A stretch of DNA of 6,763 nt. Origin: Betaproteobacteria bacterium (GTDB taxonomy: Bacteria; Pseudomonadota; Gammaproteobacteria; Burkholderiales; UBA9220). Of the stretch, positions 1-6,178 are shown one piece after another (within the stretch, counting starts at the first letter, position 1; each line of letters opens with the position of its first letter). Position numbers and translations under genes: made by a program. The stretch is from assembly GCA_020061285.1 (NCBI GenBank), contig JAGUYQ010000077.1, forward strand, positions 1 to 6,763, in the 5' to 3' direction. The notes below the pieces were generated by a model. It saw only the letters and a program-made list of their open reading frames with translations, was not told the DNA's origin and ran no database searches.

Positions 1-47
1 CGGTGTGGGGCGGCGGTGAGGGTTTGCCAGGTGGAGGGCTCTTGCAT
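1..47 (-). CDS. Partial CDS, N-terminus of a possible NnrS-like membrane protein
   Basis: An ATG at 47-45 on the minus strand opens a frame that stays open to the window edge and reads MQEPSTWQTLTAAPHR. The last codon has only two bases, but CGN is always Arg. The W-x-x-L-x-A-A-P-H-R pattern recalls the N-terminus of NnrS-family proteins, multi-pass membrane proteins linked to nitric oxide and denitrification, where a similar segment precedes the first membrane helix. That resemblance is from memory and rests on 16 residues. No clear Shine-Dalgarno sequence precedes the ATG, and an in-frame TAA lies 33 bases upstream, so this is the only ordinary start. It points the same way as the cytochrome gene and lies 82 bases downstream of it. 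If the assignment fails, it is simply an unidentified partial gene. Confidence 0.35.
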   Translation of the reverse strand, partial: MQEPSTWQTLTAAPH

Positions 48-78
48 GGGGCGTCGGCTGGAAATGGCGATGGCTACA

Positions 79-121
79 GCTTAAAGGATGTACCGGTGAA
101 ATTCATTGATTTCCCTTAAGC
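79..121 (-). promoter_or_regulatory. Possible promoter with an FNR/NNR-like box before the left-edge gene
   Basis: On the minus strand, TTAAGGGAAATCAA (119 to 106) resembles the FNR/NNR consensus TTGAT-N4-ATCAA: the right half-site is perfect and the left matches 3 of 5. A -10-like TTTAAG (85 to 80, 4 of 6 to TATAAT) is centred 30 bases downstream, close to the spacing of a class II activator promoter. Transcription would start near 73, leaving a leader of about 26 bases. The stretch also contains nested inverted repeats (79-87 with 113-121, and 98-102 with 109-113). Such short matches can arise by chance in an AT-richer gap. Confidence 0.25.
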
Positions 122-129
122 CGCCCGTC

Positions 130-615
130 CTACTTCGCGGTAGGGGCGCTTTGCAACTGGTAGGTGGCATGGCAGGCGACGCATTTCTGCATCACCGCCC
201 CCATCTGCGCCAGGGTGTGCTTGGGGTCCCCCAGGGATTCGGCGTCGAGGGCGATCTGGTCGAAGTCGCCGTGGACCGAGAAACCGAGTTGCTTGAATTC
301 CAGAGGCAGCTTGGCCATCAGGGCGGGGGGGATTTCGTGGGTGGCGGCGCGGCCCAGGGAACGGGCGGTGGCGGCGACGGTTTTCATGTCCTCTTGGGTG
401 AGGGCGGCGGTCATGCCCTGGAGGCCGCTCAAGAAGGCGCGCATTTCCTCCAGCACCAGTCCCCGTTCCTGGGGGGCGAGGACGATGGCTTGGCGGCCGT
501 CCTCCGCCGTGGTGGTGGCGCCGCCGGCGATGAGCTTGTAGGCGATGGCGCCGAGGACGGCGAGGAGAATGACGATGATGGCGAGGCAGAGTTTGGACGG
601 GGTGCGGGGGGTCAT
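130..615 (-). CDS. Membrane-anchored c-type cytochrome, cytochrome c'-like (class II)
   Basis: The product has 161 residues. An N-terminal hydrophobic helix at about residues 9-31, preceded by basic residues, serves as an uncleaved anchor or signal. The remaining roughly 130 residues are mainly helical and should lie in the periplasm. The only haem-binding motif, C145-V-A-C148-H149, lies 13 residues from the C-terminus. A single C-terminal CxxCH after a helical domain is the layout of class II cytochromes (cytochrome c' and c-556), four-helix bundles that carry electrons or bind gases such as NO. The sixth ligand cannot be told from sequence. The start is supported by GGAG (625 to 622) six bases before the ATG. 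The gene follows the TetR gene after a 13-base gap and is almost certainly cotranscribed with it. Family assignment is fairly sure; physiological role is unknown. Confidence 0.8.
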   Translation of the reverse strand: MTPRTPSKLCLAIIVILLAVLGAIAYKLIAGGATTTAEDGRQAIVLAPQERGLVLEEMRAFLSGLQGMTAALTQEDMKTVAATARSLGRAATHEIPPALMAKLPLEFKQLGFSVHGDFDQIALDAESLGDPKHTLAQMGAVMQKCVACHATYQLQSAPTAK

Positions 616-628
616 GGTGTGCTCCGGT

Positions 629-1249
629 TCAGTTTTGGGAAGGACGGCGGAGGATGCCGTTTAAATAAAGGGGAAAAACCTTTTTCGCCTGACCGGCGAT
701 GGCGCGCTTGGCGCCGAACATTGCCGCCTGTACCGCCAGGCCCTGGATCATGCCCAGGAACAGGGTGGCGGCGCCGTACTCGTCCAAGTCCGGGGCGACG
801 GCGCCCCGTTCCTTGGCTTGGCGCAGCAGGCCGGCGACCTTTTCTTCGAAGCCGGTGACGATGCCTTGGATCGTCTGCTTGATGGCGGTGTTGTCGCTGT
901 GGATCAGGTCGGTGAACATCAGCCGGGGAATGGCGGGGTACTTGGCGATGAAGCCGGTCTGGGCGAGGAACAGCTTTTCCAGGGCGGCCAGGGAGTCGTC
1001 GTCCGCGATGCGGCCGACGTTCTGCGCCACTTGGCCGCGAATCCAGTCCACCACCGCCAGCCAGATGTCGTCCTTGGTGGCGAAGTGGCGGAAGATCGCC
1101 CCCTGGGTCAGGCCCATGGCCTCGGCCATGTCCTGGGTGGTGACGCGGTCGATGCCGCGCTTGGCGGCCAGTTCCAGGGCGGACTGGACGATCAGCTCGC
1201 GCCGTGCTTCGCCGCTCAGACGGGTTTGCTTGTTCGTTTTTTCCGACAT
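629..1249 (-). CDS. TetR/AcrR-family transcriptional regulator (cytochrome operon)
   Basis: This 206-residue protein has the standard length and plan of TetR-family repressors. After a short polar tail (1-12), the DNA-binding domain covers about residues 13-62: helix 1 ends in ALELAAKRGIDRVTT, and the helix-turn-helix reads DMAEAMGLTQGAIFRHFATKDDI (40-62), with the hallmark G-x-I-F-R-H-F-x-x-K. The remaining part is the variable all-helical ligand-binding and dimerisation domain, whose effector cannot be read from sequence. The ATG at 1249 has no strong Shine-Dalgarno sequence before it, but no better start preserves the whole DNA-binding domain. It is the first gene of a minus-strand unit with the cytochrome and is divergent from a second TetR gene. 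Autoregulation through the inverted repeat at 1265-1285 is inferred. Confidence 0.93.
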   Translation of the reverse strand: MSEKTNKQTRLSGEARRELIVQSALELAAKRGIDRVTTQDMAEAMGLTQGAIFRHFATKDDIWLAVVDWIRGQVAQNVGRIADDDSLAALEKLFLAQTGFIAKYPAIPRLMFTDLIHSDNTAIKQTIQGIVTGFEEKVAGLLRQAKERGAVAPDLDEYGAATLFLGMIQGLAVQAAMFGAKRAIAGQAKKVFPLYLNGILRRPSQN

Positions 1250-1264
1250 TTCAGTGTGATGCGT

Positions 1265-1285
1265 ATTGATAAGTAAGTAATCAAT
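1265..1285. promoter_or_regulatory. Inverted repeat, candidate operator of the minus-strand TetR
   Basis: ATTGAT (1265-1270) and ATCAAT (1280-1285) form a perfect 6-bp inverted repeat around a 9-base centre that itself contains the tandem AAGTAAGTA. The 21-base size suits a TetR dimer. It covers the predicted start of transcription of the minus-strand operon and the bases just after it, where a bound repressor would block polymerase. Which protein binds here is inferred only from proximity. Confidence 0.4.
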
Positions 1286-1289
1286 TGCT

Positions 1290-1319
1290 ATCTTAATTGT
1301 TGATGATGATGACGGTCAA
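1290..1319 (-). promoter_or_regulatory. Probable sigma-70 promoter for the TetR-cytochrome operon
   Basis: On the minus strand, TTGACC (1319 to 1314) matches the -35 consensus at 5 of 6 positions. After an 18-base spacer, TAAGAT (1295 to 1290) matches the -10 consensus at 4 of 6. Transcription would start around 1283, giving a leader of about 33 bases before the ATG at 1249. The surrounding sequence is AT-rich in an otherwise GC-rich window, as expected of a promoter. Confidence 0.45.
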
Positions 1320-1335
1320 CTAAATTTTTTCCCGC

Positions 1336-1365
1336 TTGCGAGGCGGCGCGAAGTGGCTCTATAAT
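1336..1365 (+). promoter_or_regulatory. Promoter of the efflux operon
   Basis: A perfect TATAAT -10 box lies at 1360-1365, with TTGCGA (1336-1341, 4 of 6 to TTGACA) as the -35 element after an 18-base spacer. Transcription should begin near 1372, about 30 bases before the GTG start at 1403. The -10 box directly abuts the palindrome at 1366-1389, so a protein bound there would overlap the start site. Confidence 0.65.
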
Positions 1366-1389
1366 CACTGACCAACCGGTCAGTCAGTG
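1366..1389. promoter_or_regulatory. 24-bp palindromic operator, probably bound by the downstream TetR
   Basis: CACTGACC and its counterpart GTCAGTG flank a CCGG core; 10 of 12 symmetric base pairs match. The sole mismatched pairs are 1373/1382 and 1374/1381. The ACCGGTCAGT-type core is common among operators of TetR/AcrR-family proteins. It begins right after the TATAAT box, covers the predicted +1 and ends at the Shine-Dalgarno region, a classic position for autorepression. Confidence 0.7.
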
Positions 1390-1397
1390 GGGAAGGG
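1389..1397 (+). promoter_or_regulatory. Ribosome binding site supporting a GTG start
   Basis: The purine run GGGGAAGGG ends five bases before the GTG at 1403. It is the strongest Shine-Dalgarno candidate in the leader and favours that GTG over the next in-frame GTG at 1415. The ATG at 1413 is out of frame. Confidence 0.6.
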
Positions 1398-1402
1398 TTT
1401 TA

Positions 1403-2044
1403 GTGGAAGACGATGTGGTACAGCCTACGTGCGAGGGCGCGGAGCGGATTTTGGCGGCGGCGGAGGAGTTGTTCGCCAAGCAGGGGTTCGACGCGGTGTC
1501 CATGAACGCCATAGCCGACAAGGCGGGGGTGAGCAAGGCCAACGTGTTCCACCACTTCAAGTCGAAGAACGATTTGTATTTGGCGGTGATCAAGGCGGCC
1601 TGCCAGCAGGCTTGCGAATTCATCGACGACTTCGGCAGCGACGGGGGACCGTTTCCCAAGCGGCTGAAGCTGTTCGCCCTGGAGCACTTGCAACACGTCC
1701 TGGACAAGGCGGAAATCTCCCGCCTGATCCAGCGCGATTTGCTGGAGAACGAACCCCAGCGCGGCAAGGACTTGGCGGAGCGGGTGTTCGGCCAGAATTT
1801 CGCCCGTCTGGTGGAAATCATCCACGGCGGCCAGGAGAAGGGCGAGTTGAGAATGGACATCGATCCGGCCATGGTGGCGGTGATGGTGATCGGCATCAAC
1901 ATCACCTTCTTCCAGGCGCGGAGCGTGTTCCGCCACTACCCGGAGGTGGATTTCATGGACGACCCTTCCCGCTACAGCAAGATGGCGGTGGATATTCTGC
2001 TCAACGGCATTTTGCCGCGGGGCGGGGCCGAAACGAAAAACTAG
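1403..2044 (+). CDS. TetR/AcrR-family transcriptional regulator (efflux operon)
   Basis: This 213-residue protein starts at GTG. The DNA-binding domain spans about residues 12-59: GAERILAAAEELFAKQGFDAVSMNAIADKAGVSKANVFHHFKSKNDLY in outline, with helix-turn-helix residues 35-53 and the typical V-F-H-H-F-x-S-K-x-D-L turn. The C-terminal part is all helical and should sense the ligand and form the dimer; I cannot name its subfamily. The protein probably represses its own operon, as it is the first gene after a promoter with a 24-bp palindrome, and the adaptor gene follows after 9 bases. The likely inducer is a pump substrate or a toxic compound, by analogy with other TetR regulators that control RND pumps. 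It shows only family-level similarity to the divergent TetR at 629-1249, chiefly in the DNA-binding domain. Confidence 0.94.
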   Translation: MEDDVVQPTCEGAERILAAAEELFAKQGFDAVSMNAIADKAGVSKANVFHHFKSKNDLYLAVIKAACQQACEFIDDFGSDGGPFPKRLKLFALEHLQHVLDKAEISRLIQRDLLENEPQRGKDLAERVFGQNFARLVEIIHGGQEKGELRMDIDPAMVAVMVIGINITFFQARSVFRHYPEVDFMDDPSRYSKMAVDILLNGILPRGGAETKN

Positions 2045-2053
2045 AGGCAGAGC

Positions 2054-3097
2054 ATGAGAACGAGTATCCGGTATTCCCTGTTGTTGACGGCCTTGGCCGT
2101 GAGCTTGTCCCTGGGGGCGTGCGGCAAGAAGGAGGAGAAGAAATCCGGCCCGCCGCCGGCGGTCGTCACCGTTACCCGGGCGGAATCCCGCGACGTGCCG
2201 GTGGTGGAGCAGTCCATCGGCGACGTTGACAGTTCCACCGCGCCCAAGGTGGGGGCGGAAGTGGCGGGGCGTATCGTCAGGGTGAACGTGGAAATCGGCG
2301 ATCCGGTGAAGAAAGGCCAAGTGCTGGCGGAGATCGACCCCTTGGATTATTCGGCCGACGCCAAGCGGCTGGAGGCCCAGGCGGTCACCCAACGCAAGCT
2401 CACCGAGCGTTACCGCGAACTGGCCAAGAAGGGCTTTGTTTCCTCCTCCGCCCTGGAAAGCTACGAGGCCCAGGACGTTGCCGCCCGGGAGCAGTTCAGT
2501 CGCGCCGCGAAAAACCTGTCCCGCACCCGGATCGTTTCCCCGGTGACCGGCCGGGTGGACAACCGCTTGGTGTCGGTGGGGGATTGGATAGAACTGGGCA
2601 AACCCGTGTTCCAGCTTTCCACCAGCGAACACCTGCGCGTCCGCTTGCCGTTTCCGGAGACGGTGGCCTCCCGCATCAAGGTCGGCCAGGAGGTGCGGCT
2701 GACGACCCCGACGGCGCCGGACAAGGCCGTGAACGGCAAGATCGAACAGGTGCGGCCCGCCGTGGGCGGCTCCTCCCGCTCTTTCGACGCCATCGTTGAT
2801 GTGGCCAATCCCGGCGACTGGAAGCCCGGCTCCTCGGTCAACGGCGAAGTGGTGATCGAAACCCACGCCGGGGCGGTGGTCGTGCCCGAACAGAGCGTGG
2901 TGCTGCGCCCGGCGGGCACCGTAGTGTACGCGGTGGAAAACGGCCAGGCGGCGCAGCGGAAAGTGCGGACGGGTACCAAGCGCGGGGGCTACATCGAGGT
3001 CGTTGACGGCCTGAGGGCCGGCGAGACGGTCGCCATGGACGGCGCAGGCTTCCTCACCGACAAGGCGAAGGTGGCGGTGAAGGGCGGCAAGCAATGA
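2054..3097 (+). CDS. RND efflux periplasmic adaptor subunit (membrane fusion lipoprotein)
   Basis: The product has 347 residues. It links the inner-membrane RND permease to an outer-membrane channel. A signal peptide ends in lipobox L20-G-A-C23, so the mature protein should be lipid-anchored at Cys23; residue +2 is Gly. A charged and Pro-rich linker (24-36) follows. The two lipoyl half-motifs lie at about 64-98 and 158-190 (SPVTGRVDN), separated by a helical hairpin at about 100-160. The hairpin tip carries R119, L123 and S130, the R-x3-L-x6-S pattern of TolC-docking adaptors. A beta-barrel domain (about 193-270) and membrane-proximal domain (about 275-343) complete the protein. AGAGG (2043-2047), overlapping the regulator's stop codon, lies six bases before the ATG. 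Its stop overlaps the permease start (ATGA). I cannot assign a specific pump name. Confidence 0.93.
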   Translation: MRTSIRYSLLLTALAVSLSLGACGKKEEKKSGPPPAVVTVTRAESRDVPVVEQSIGDVDSSTAPKVGAEVAGRIVRVNVEIGDPVKKGQVLAEIDPLDYSADAKRLEAQAVTQRKLTERYRELAKKGFVSSSALESYEAQDVAAREQFSRAAKNLSRTRIVSPVTGRVDNRLVSVGDWIELGKPVFQLSTSEHLRVRLPFPETVASRIKVGQEVRLTTPTAPDKAVNGKIEQVRPAVGGSSRSFDAIVDVANPGDWKPGSSVNGEVVIETHAGAVVVPEQSVVLRPAGTVVYAVENGQAAQRKVRTGTKRGGYIEVVDGLRAGETVAMDGAGFLTDKAKVAVKGGKQ

Positions 3098-6000
3098 CCC
3101 TGCCGCAGCTTTCCATCAAGCGCCATGTGCTGGCCTGGATGTTGTCGGCGGTGCTGGTGCTGTTCGGCATCATCGGCTACCAGCGCATCGGCATGGACCG
3201 CTTCCCCTACATCGAGTTTCCCATCGTGTCGGTGAGCACCACCCTCAAGGGCGCCAACCCCGACATCGTGGACGCCAGCATCACCAACATCATCGAAACC
3301 GCGGTCAACAGCACGCCGGGCATCGAGCATATCCAATCCAGTTCGTCTCCCGGCGTATCCACGGTGAACATCACCTTCAACCTGGACAAGAAGATCGACG
3401 TGGCCTTCAACGAGGTCCAGGCCAAGGTCAACCAGGTGCTGCGCCAACTGCCCAAGGACGCCGACCCGCCGGTGGTGGCCAAGGTGGAAACCAACGCCAT
3501 GCCCATCATGTGGCTGGCCTTGCGGGGCGACCGCACCCAGCAGCAACTCAACCAGTACGCCACCAACGTCATCAAGAAGCGCCTGGAAACCATCGACGGT
3601 GTGGGCGAAGTGCGCCTGGGCGGGCGGCGGGACCGCACCATCCGGGTCAACCTGCTGCCGTCCAAGATGGCGGCGTTCCAGATCACCGCCCAGGACATCA
3701 ACAACGCCTTCAACACCGAACACGTGCAACTGGCGGGGGGCTTCCTCACCGGCAAGGCCACCGAGTTCCTCATCAAGCTCGACCTGGAATTCCACAAGCT
3801 GGACGACATGGCCCAGATGGTCATCGCCTACCGCGACGGGGCGCCGGTGAAGCTCAAGGACGTGGCCGAGGTCGAGGACGGCTTGGCCGACTATCGCCAA
3901 TTGGCGCGCTTCATGGGCCAGACCACCGTCGGCCTGGGCATCGTCAAGGTGACCAACACCAATACCGTCGCCATCGTCGATAACATCAAGAAGCGCCTCG
4001 AAACCGAGATCATTCCCCAGTTGCCGCCGGGGATGACCCTCACCGTCGTGTCCAACGACGCCCTGTTCATCCTGGAAATCGTCAATTCCCTCAAGGAGCA
4101 CCTGGTCGAGGGCACCCTGCTGGCGGCGCTGGTGGTGTGGCTGTTCCTGCGCTCGGTGCGCTCCACCCTGATTATCGCCACCGCCATTCCCGTTTCCCTG
4201 ATGGGGGCCGTGGCGGTGATCTATTTCTTCGGCTTCACCCTCAACTCCCTCACCATGCTGGCCTTGCTGCTGCTGATCGGGGTGGTGGTGGACGACGCCA
4301 TCGTGGTGCTGGAGAACATCTTTCGCCACCGCGAAACCCTCGACCCCGACCCCGTGTCGGCGGCCATCAACGGCAGCAACGAGGTGGTGTTCGCGGTGCT
4401 GGCGGCGACCCTTTCCCTGGTGTCGATTTTCGCCCCGGTGATTTTCATGGGCGGCATCATCGGCCAGTTCTTCAAATCCTTCGCGGTGGTGGTGACCTTC
4501 GGTGTGCTGGTGTCCCTGTTCGTGTCCCTCACCCTGACGCCGATGCTGTGTTCCCGCTACCTCAAGGTGGCGAAACAGCACGGCAAGGTGTATTACGCAC
4601 TCGACCGGTTTTTCCACCGCATGGACGACATCTATCGCCATCTTCTCGACCTGGCCCTCGCCCACCGCTGGAAGGTCGTGGGGCTCACGCTGCTGATCGT
4701 CGCCTCCAGCACCTTCTTCTTCGCCAACGTGGGCAAGACCTTCACCCCGGAACAGGACGAAGGACGCTTCCTGGTGAACCTGCGCACCCCCCTCGGGTCG
4801 AGCATCGACTACACCGACAGCCGCTTGCGGATGGTGGAAAGCGCCCTTTTCAAGCACAAGGAGATCGTCACCGAATTCGCCCTCATCGGCGTGGGCCAGG
4901 CCGGGCAGGTGAACCAGGGCCTGGTGGTGGCGCGGCTGGCTCCCCGTGAGCAGCGCACCGTCAAGCAGCAGGATATCCTGGCGATGCTGCGCAAGGAGTT
5001 GTCGCAGATTCCCGGCGCACGGGTTTTTCCCGCCCCCTATCCGATGGTCGGCGGCCAGCGGGGCGAACCCTTGCAGTTCGTCCTCAGCGGCCCCAACCTG
5101 GACGAGGTCGGACGGCTGACCAAGGAGTTGCAGCAGAAGCTGGCCGGCGACCAGGGCATGGGGCGGCTGGACACCGACCTACAGTTGGACCTGCCCCAGT
5201 TGACCCTCAATCCCGACCGGGTGCGGGTGGCCGCCGCCGGCCTTTCTTCGTCGGACGTGGCCCTGGCCCTCAACATGCTGAGCGGCGGCGTGGACCTCGC
5301 CCGCTACAACGACGAGCCGGGGGACGGCCAGCGCTATTACATTCGCGCCAAGGCCAAGGACGGCGAGTTCGCCCAGCCGTCCGACTTGACCAAGATTTAC
5401 CTGCGCAGCAAGGACGGCAAGCTGGTGCGCCTGGACACCGTCGCCACCGTCAAGCAGACCCTGGGGCCCGCCATCATCGGCCGCTTCGACCTGCAATACG
5501 CCGCCACCTTCTACGCCACGCCCACCATGCCCCTGGGGGAGGCGGTAGCCAAGGTCAAGCAAGCCGCGGCGGAAATCCTGCCCATGGGTTATAGCGTCAA
5601 GATGATCGGCCAGGCCGAGGAGTTCGGCAAGACGGTGAATTACATGATCTTCGCCTTCACCCTGGCGATGGTGCTGCTCTACATGGTGTTGGCGAGCCAG
5701 TTCAACTCCTTCCTCCAGCCCTTCATCATCATGCTGGCCCAGCCCCTGGCGATCATCGGCGGGGTGGTGGCCCTGTGGCTTACCGGCAATACCCTCAACA
5801 TCTACTCCATGATCGGCCTGGTGCTGCTGATCGGCCTGGTGGCGAAGAACTCCATCCTCCTGGTGGACCTCACCAACCAGCGGCGGGAGGAGGGCAAGGG
5901 TGTGGACGAGGCACTCAAGGACGCTTGCCCCATCCGTATGCGGCCGGTGCTGATGACCTCCGCCACCGTGATCCTGGCCCTCTTCCCCGCCGCCCTCGGC

Positions 6001-6165
6001 CTCGGCGCGGGGGCCGAGACCAACGGCCCCCTGGCGGTGGCGGTGATCGGCGGCATGATCTCCTCCACCCTGCTGACCCTGGTGGTGGTGCCGGCGGTCT
6101 ATTCCTTGGTGGAGCGTTTTATCGAACGCTGGCGCGGGCGTCATCCCAAGCCCGTGGAAGAATAA
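3094..6165 (+). CDS. RND-family efflux permease, HAE1 type (proton/drug antiporter)
   Basis: At 1023 residues the protein has the normal length for a full RND pump protomer, which works as a trimer in the inner membrane. The first membrane helix (about 11-29) is followed by the family signature GMDRFPYIEFP (33-43) and a large periplasmic porter domain. Helices 2-6 lie at about 333-485, helix 7 at about 524-545, then the second periplasmic domain, and helices 8-12 from about 849 to 1010. The proton-relay residues are all present: D400 and D401 in GVVVDDAIVVLEN, K918 in GLVAKNSILLVD, R948 and T955 in RMRPVLMTS, matching AcrB D407, D408, K940, R971 and T978. It starts inside the adaptor's stop codon (4-base overlap), indicating translational coupling. 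Substrates are unknown; the motif set excludes neither drugs nor solvents and gives no sign of a heavy-metal (HME) pump. Confidence 0.96.
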   Translation: MTLPQLSIKRHVLAWMLSAVLVLFGIIGYQRIGMDRFPYIEFPIVSVSTTLKGANPDIVDASITNIIETAVNSTPGIEHIQSSSSPGVSTVNITFNLDKKIDVAFNEVQAKVNQVLRQLPKDADPPVVAKVETNAMPIMWLALRGDRTQQQLNQYATNVIKKRLETIDGVGEVRLGGRRDRTIRVNLLPSKMAAFQITAQDINNAFNTEHVQLAGGFLTGKATEFLIKLDLEFHKLDDMAQMVIAYRDGAPVKLKDVAEVEDGLADYRQLARFMGQTTVGLGIVKVTNTNTVAIVDNIKKRLETEIIPQLPPGMTLTVVSNDALFILEIVNSLKEHLVEGTLLAALVVWLFLRSVRSTLIIATAIPVSLMGAVAVIYFFGFTLNSLTMLALLLLIGVVVDDAIVVLENIFRHRETLDPDPVSAAINGSNEVVFAVLAATLSLVSIFAPVIFMGGIIGQFFKSFAVVVTFGVLVSLFVSLTLTPMLCSRYLKVAKQHGKVYYALDRFFHRMDDIYRHLLDLALAHRWKVVGLTLLIVASSTFFFANVGKTFTPEQDEGRFLVNLRTPLGSSIDYTDSRLRMVESALFKHKEIVTEFALIGVGQAGQVNQGLVVARLAPREQRTVKQQDILAMLRKELSQIPGARVFPAPYPMVGGQRGEPLQFVLSGPNLDEVGRLTKELQQKLAGDQGMGRLDTDLQLDLPQLTLNPDRVRVAAAGLSSSDVALALNMLSGGVDLARYNDEPGDGQRYYIRAKAKDGEFAQPSDLTKIYLRSKDGKLVRLDTVATVKQTLGPAIIGRFDLQYAATFYATPTMPLGEAVAKVKQAAAEILPMGYSVKMIGQAEEFGKTVNYMIFAFTLAMVLLYMVLASQFNSFLQPFIIMLAQPLAIIGGVVALWLTGNTLNIYSMIGLVLLIGLVAKNSILLVDLTNQRREEGKGVDEALKDACPIRMRPVLMTSATVILALFPAALGLGAGAETNGPLAVAVIGGMISSTLLTLVVVPAVYSLVERFIERWRGRHPKPVEE

Positions 6166-6170
6166 AGGAG
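6164..6170 (+). promoter_or_regulatory. Ribosome binding site of the HlyD-family gene
   Basis: AAAGGAG overlaps the permease stop codon and lies eight bases before the ATG at 6179. It is the closest match to the Shine-Dalgarno consensus in the window, so this gene may be translated at least as well as the pump genes before it. Confidence 0.7.
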
Positions 6171-6178
6171 AAAGTCCC

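Noticed and set aside
122..148. Hairpin (CCTAC 129-133 with GTAGG 140-144, extended by CGCC/GGCG across a bulge) at the cytochrome stop codon, considered as a terminator
   Set aside because: The stem is short and bulged, it contains the stop codon itself, and on the minus strand no run of T follows it. It does not meet the pattern of a factor-independent terminator.
106..858. Plus-strand open frame of about 250 codons across the cytochrome gene and part of the regulator gene
   Set aside because: It is antisense to two well-supported genes, is Gly-rich and low in complexity, and lacks a plausible ribosome binding site.
1299..1320. GTTGA...TCAAC inverted repeat around a TGATGATGATGA run, considered as a third operator
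   Set aside because: The arms are only 5 bp and much of the repeat overlaps the predicted -35 element; the triplet run alone could create the symmetry. Not strong enough to list.
1400..4857. Very long open frames on the minus strand opposite the adaptor and permease genes (at 1400-3094 and 2989-4857), and similar ones elsewhere
   Set aside because: Their products are rich in His, Gly, Gln, Asp and Val with no recognisable domain, and they lie opposite strongly conserved transporter genes. Long antisense frames of this kind are expected where codon third positions are mostly G or C.
6166..6178. Possible terminator or internal promoter between the permease and the HlyD-family gene
   Set aside because: The gap is only 13 bases and is filled by a strong Shine-Dalgarno sequence, with no hairpin or promoter elements visible.
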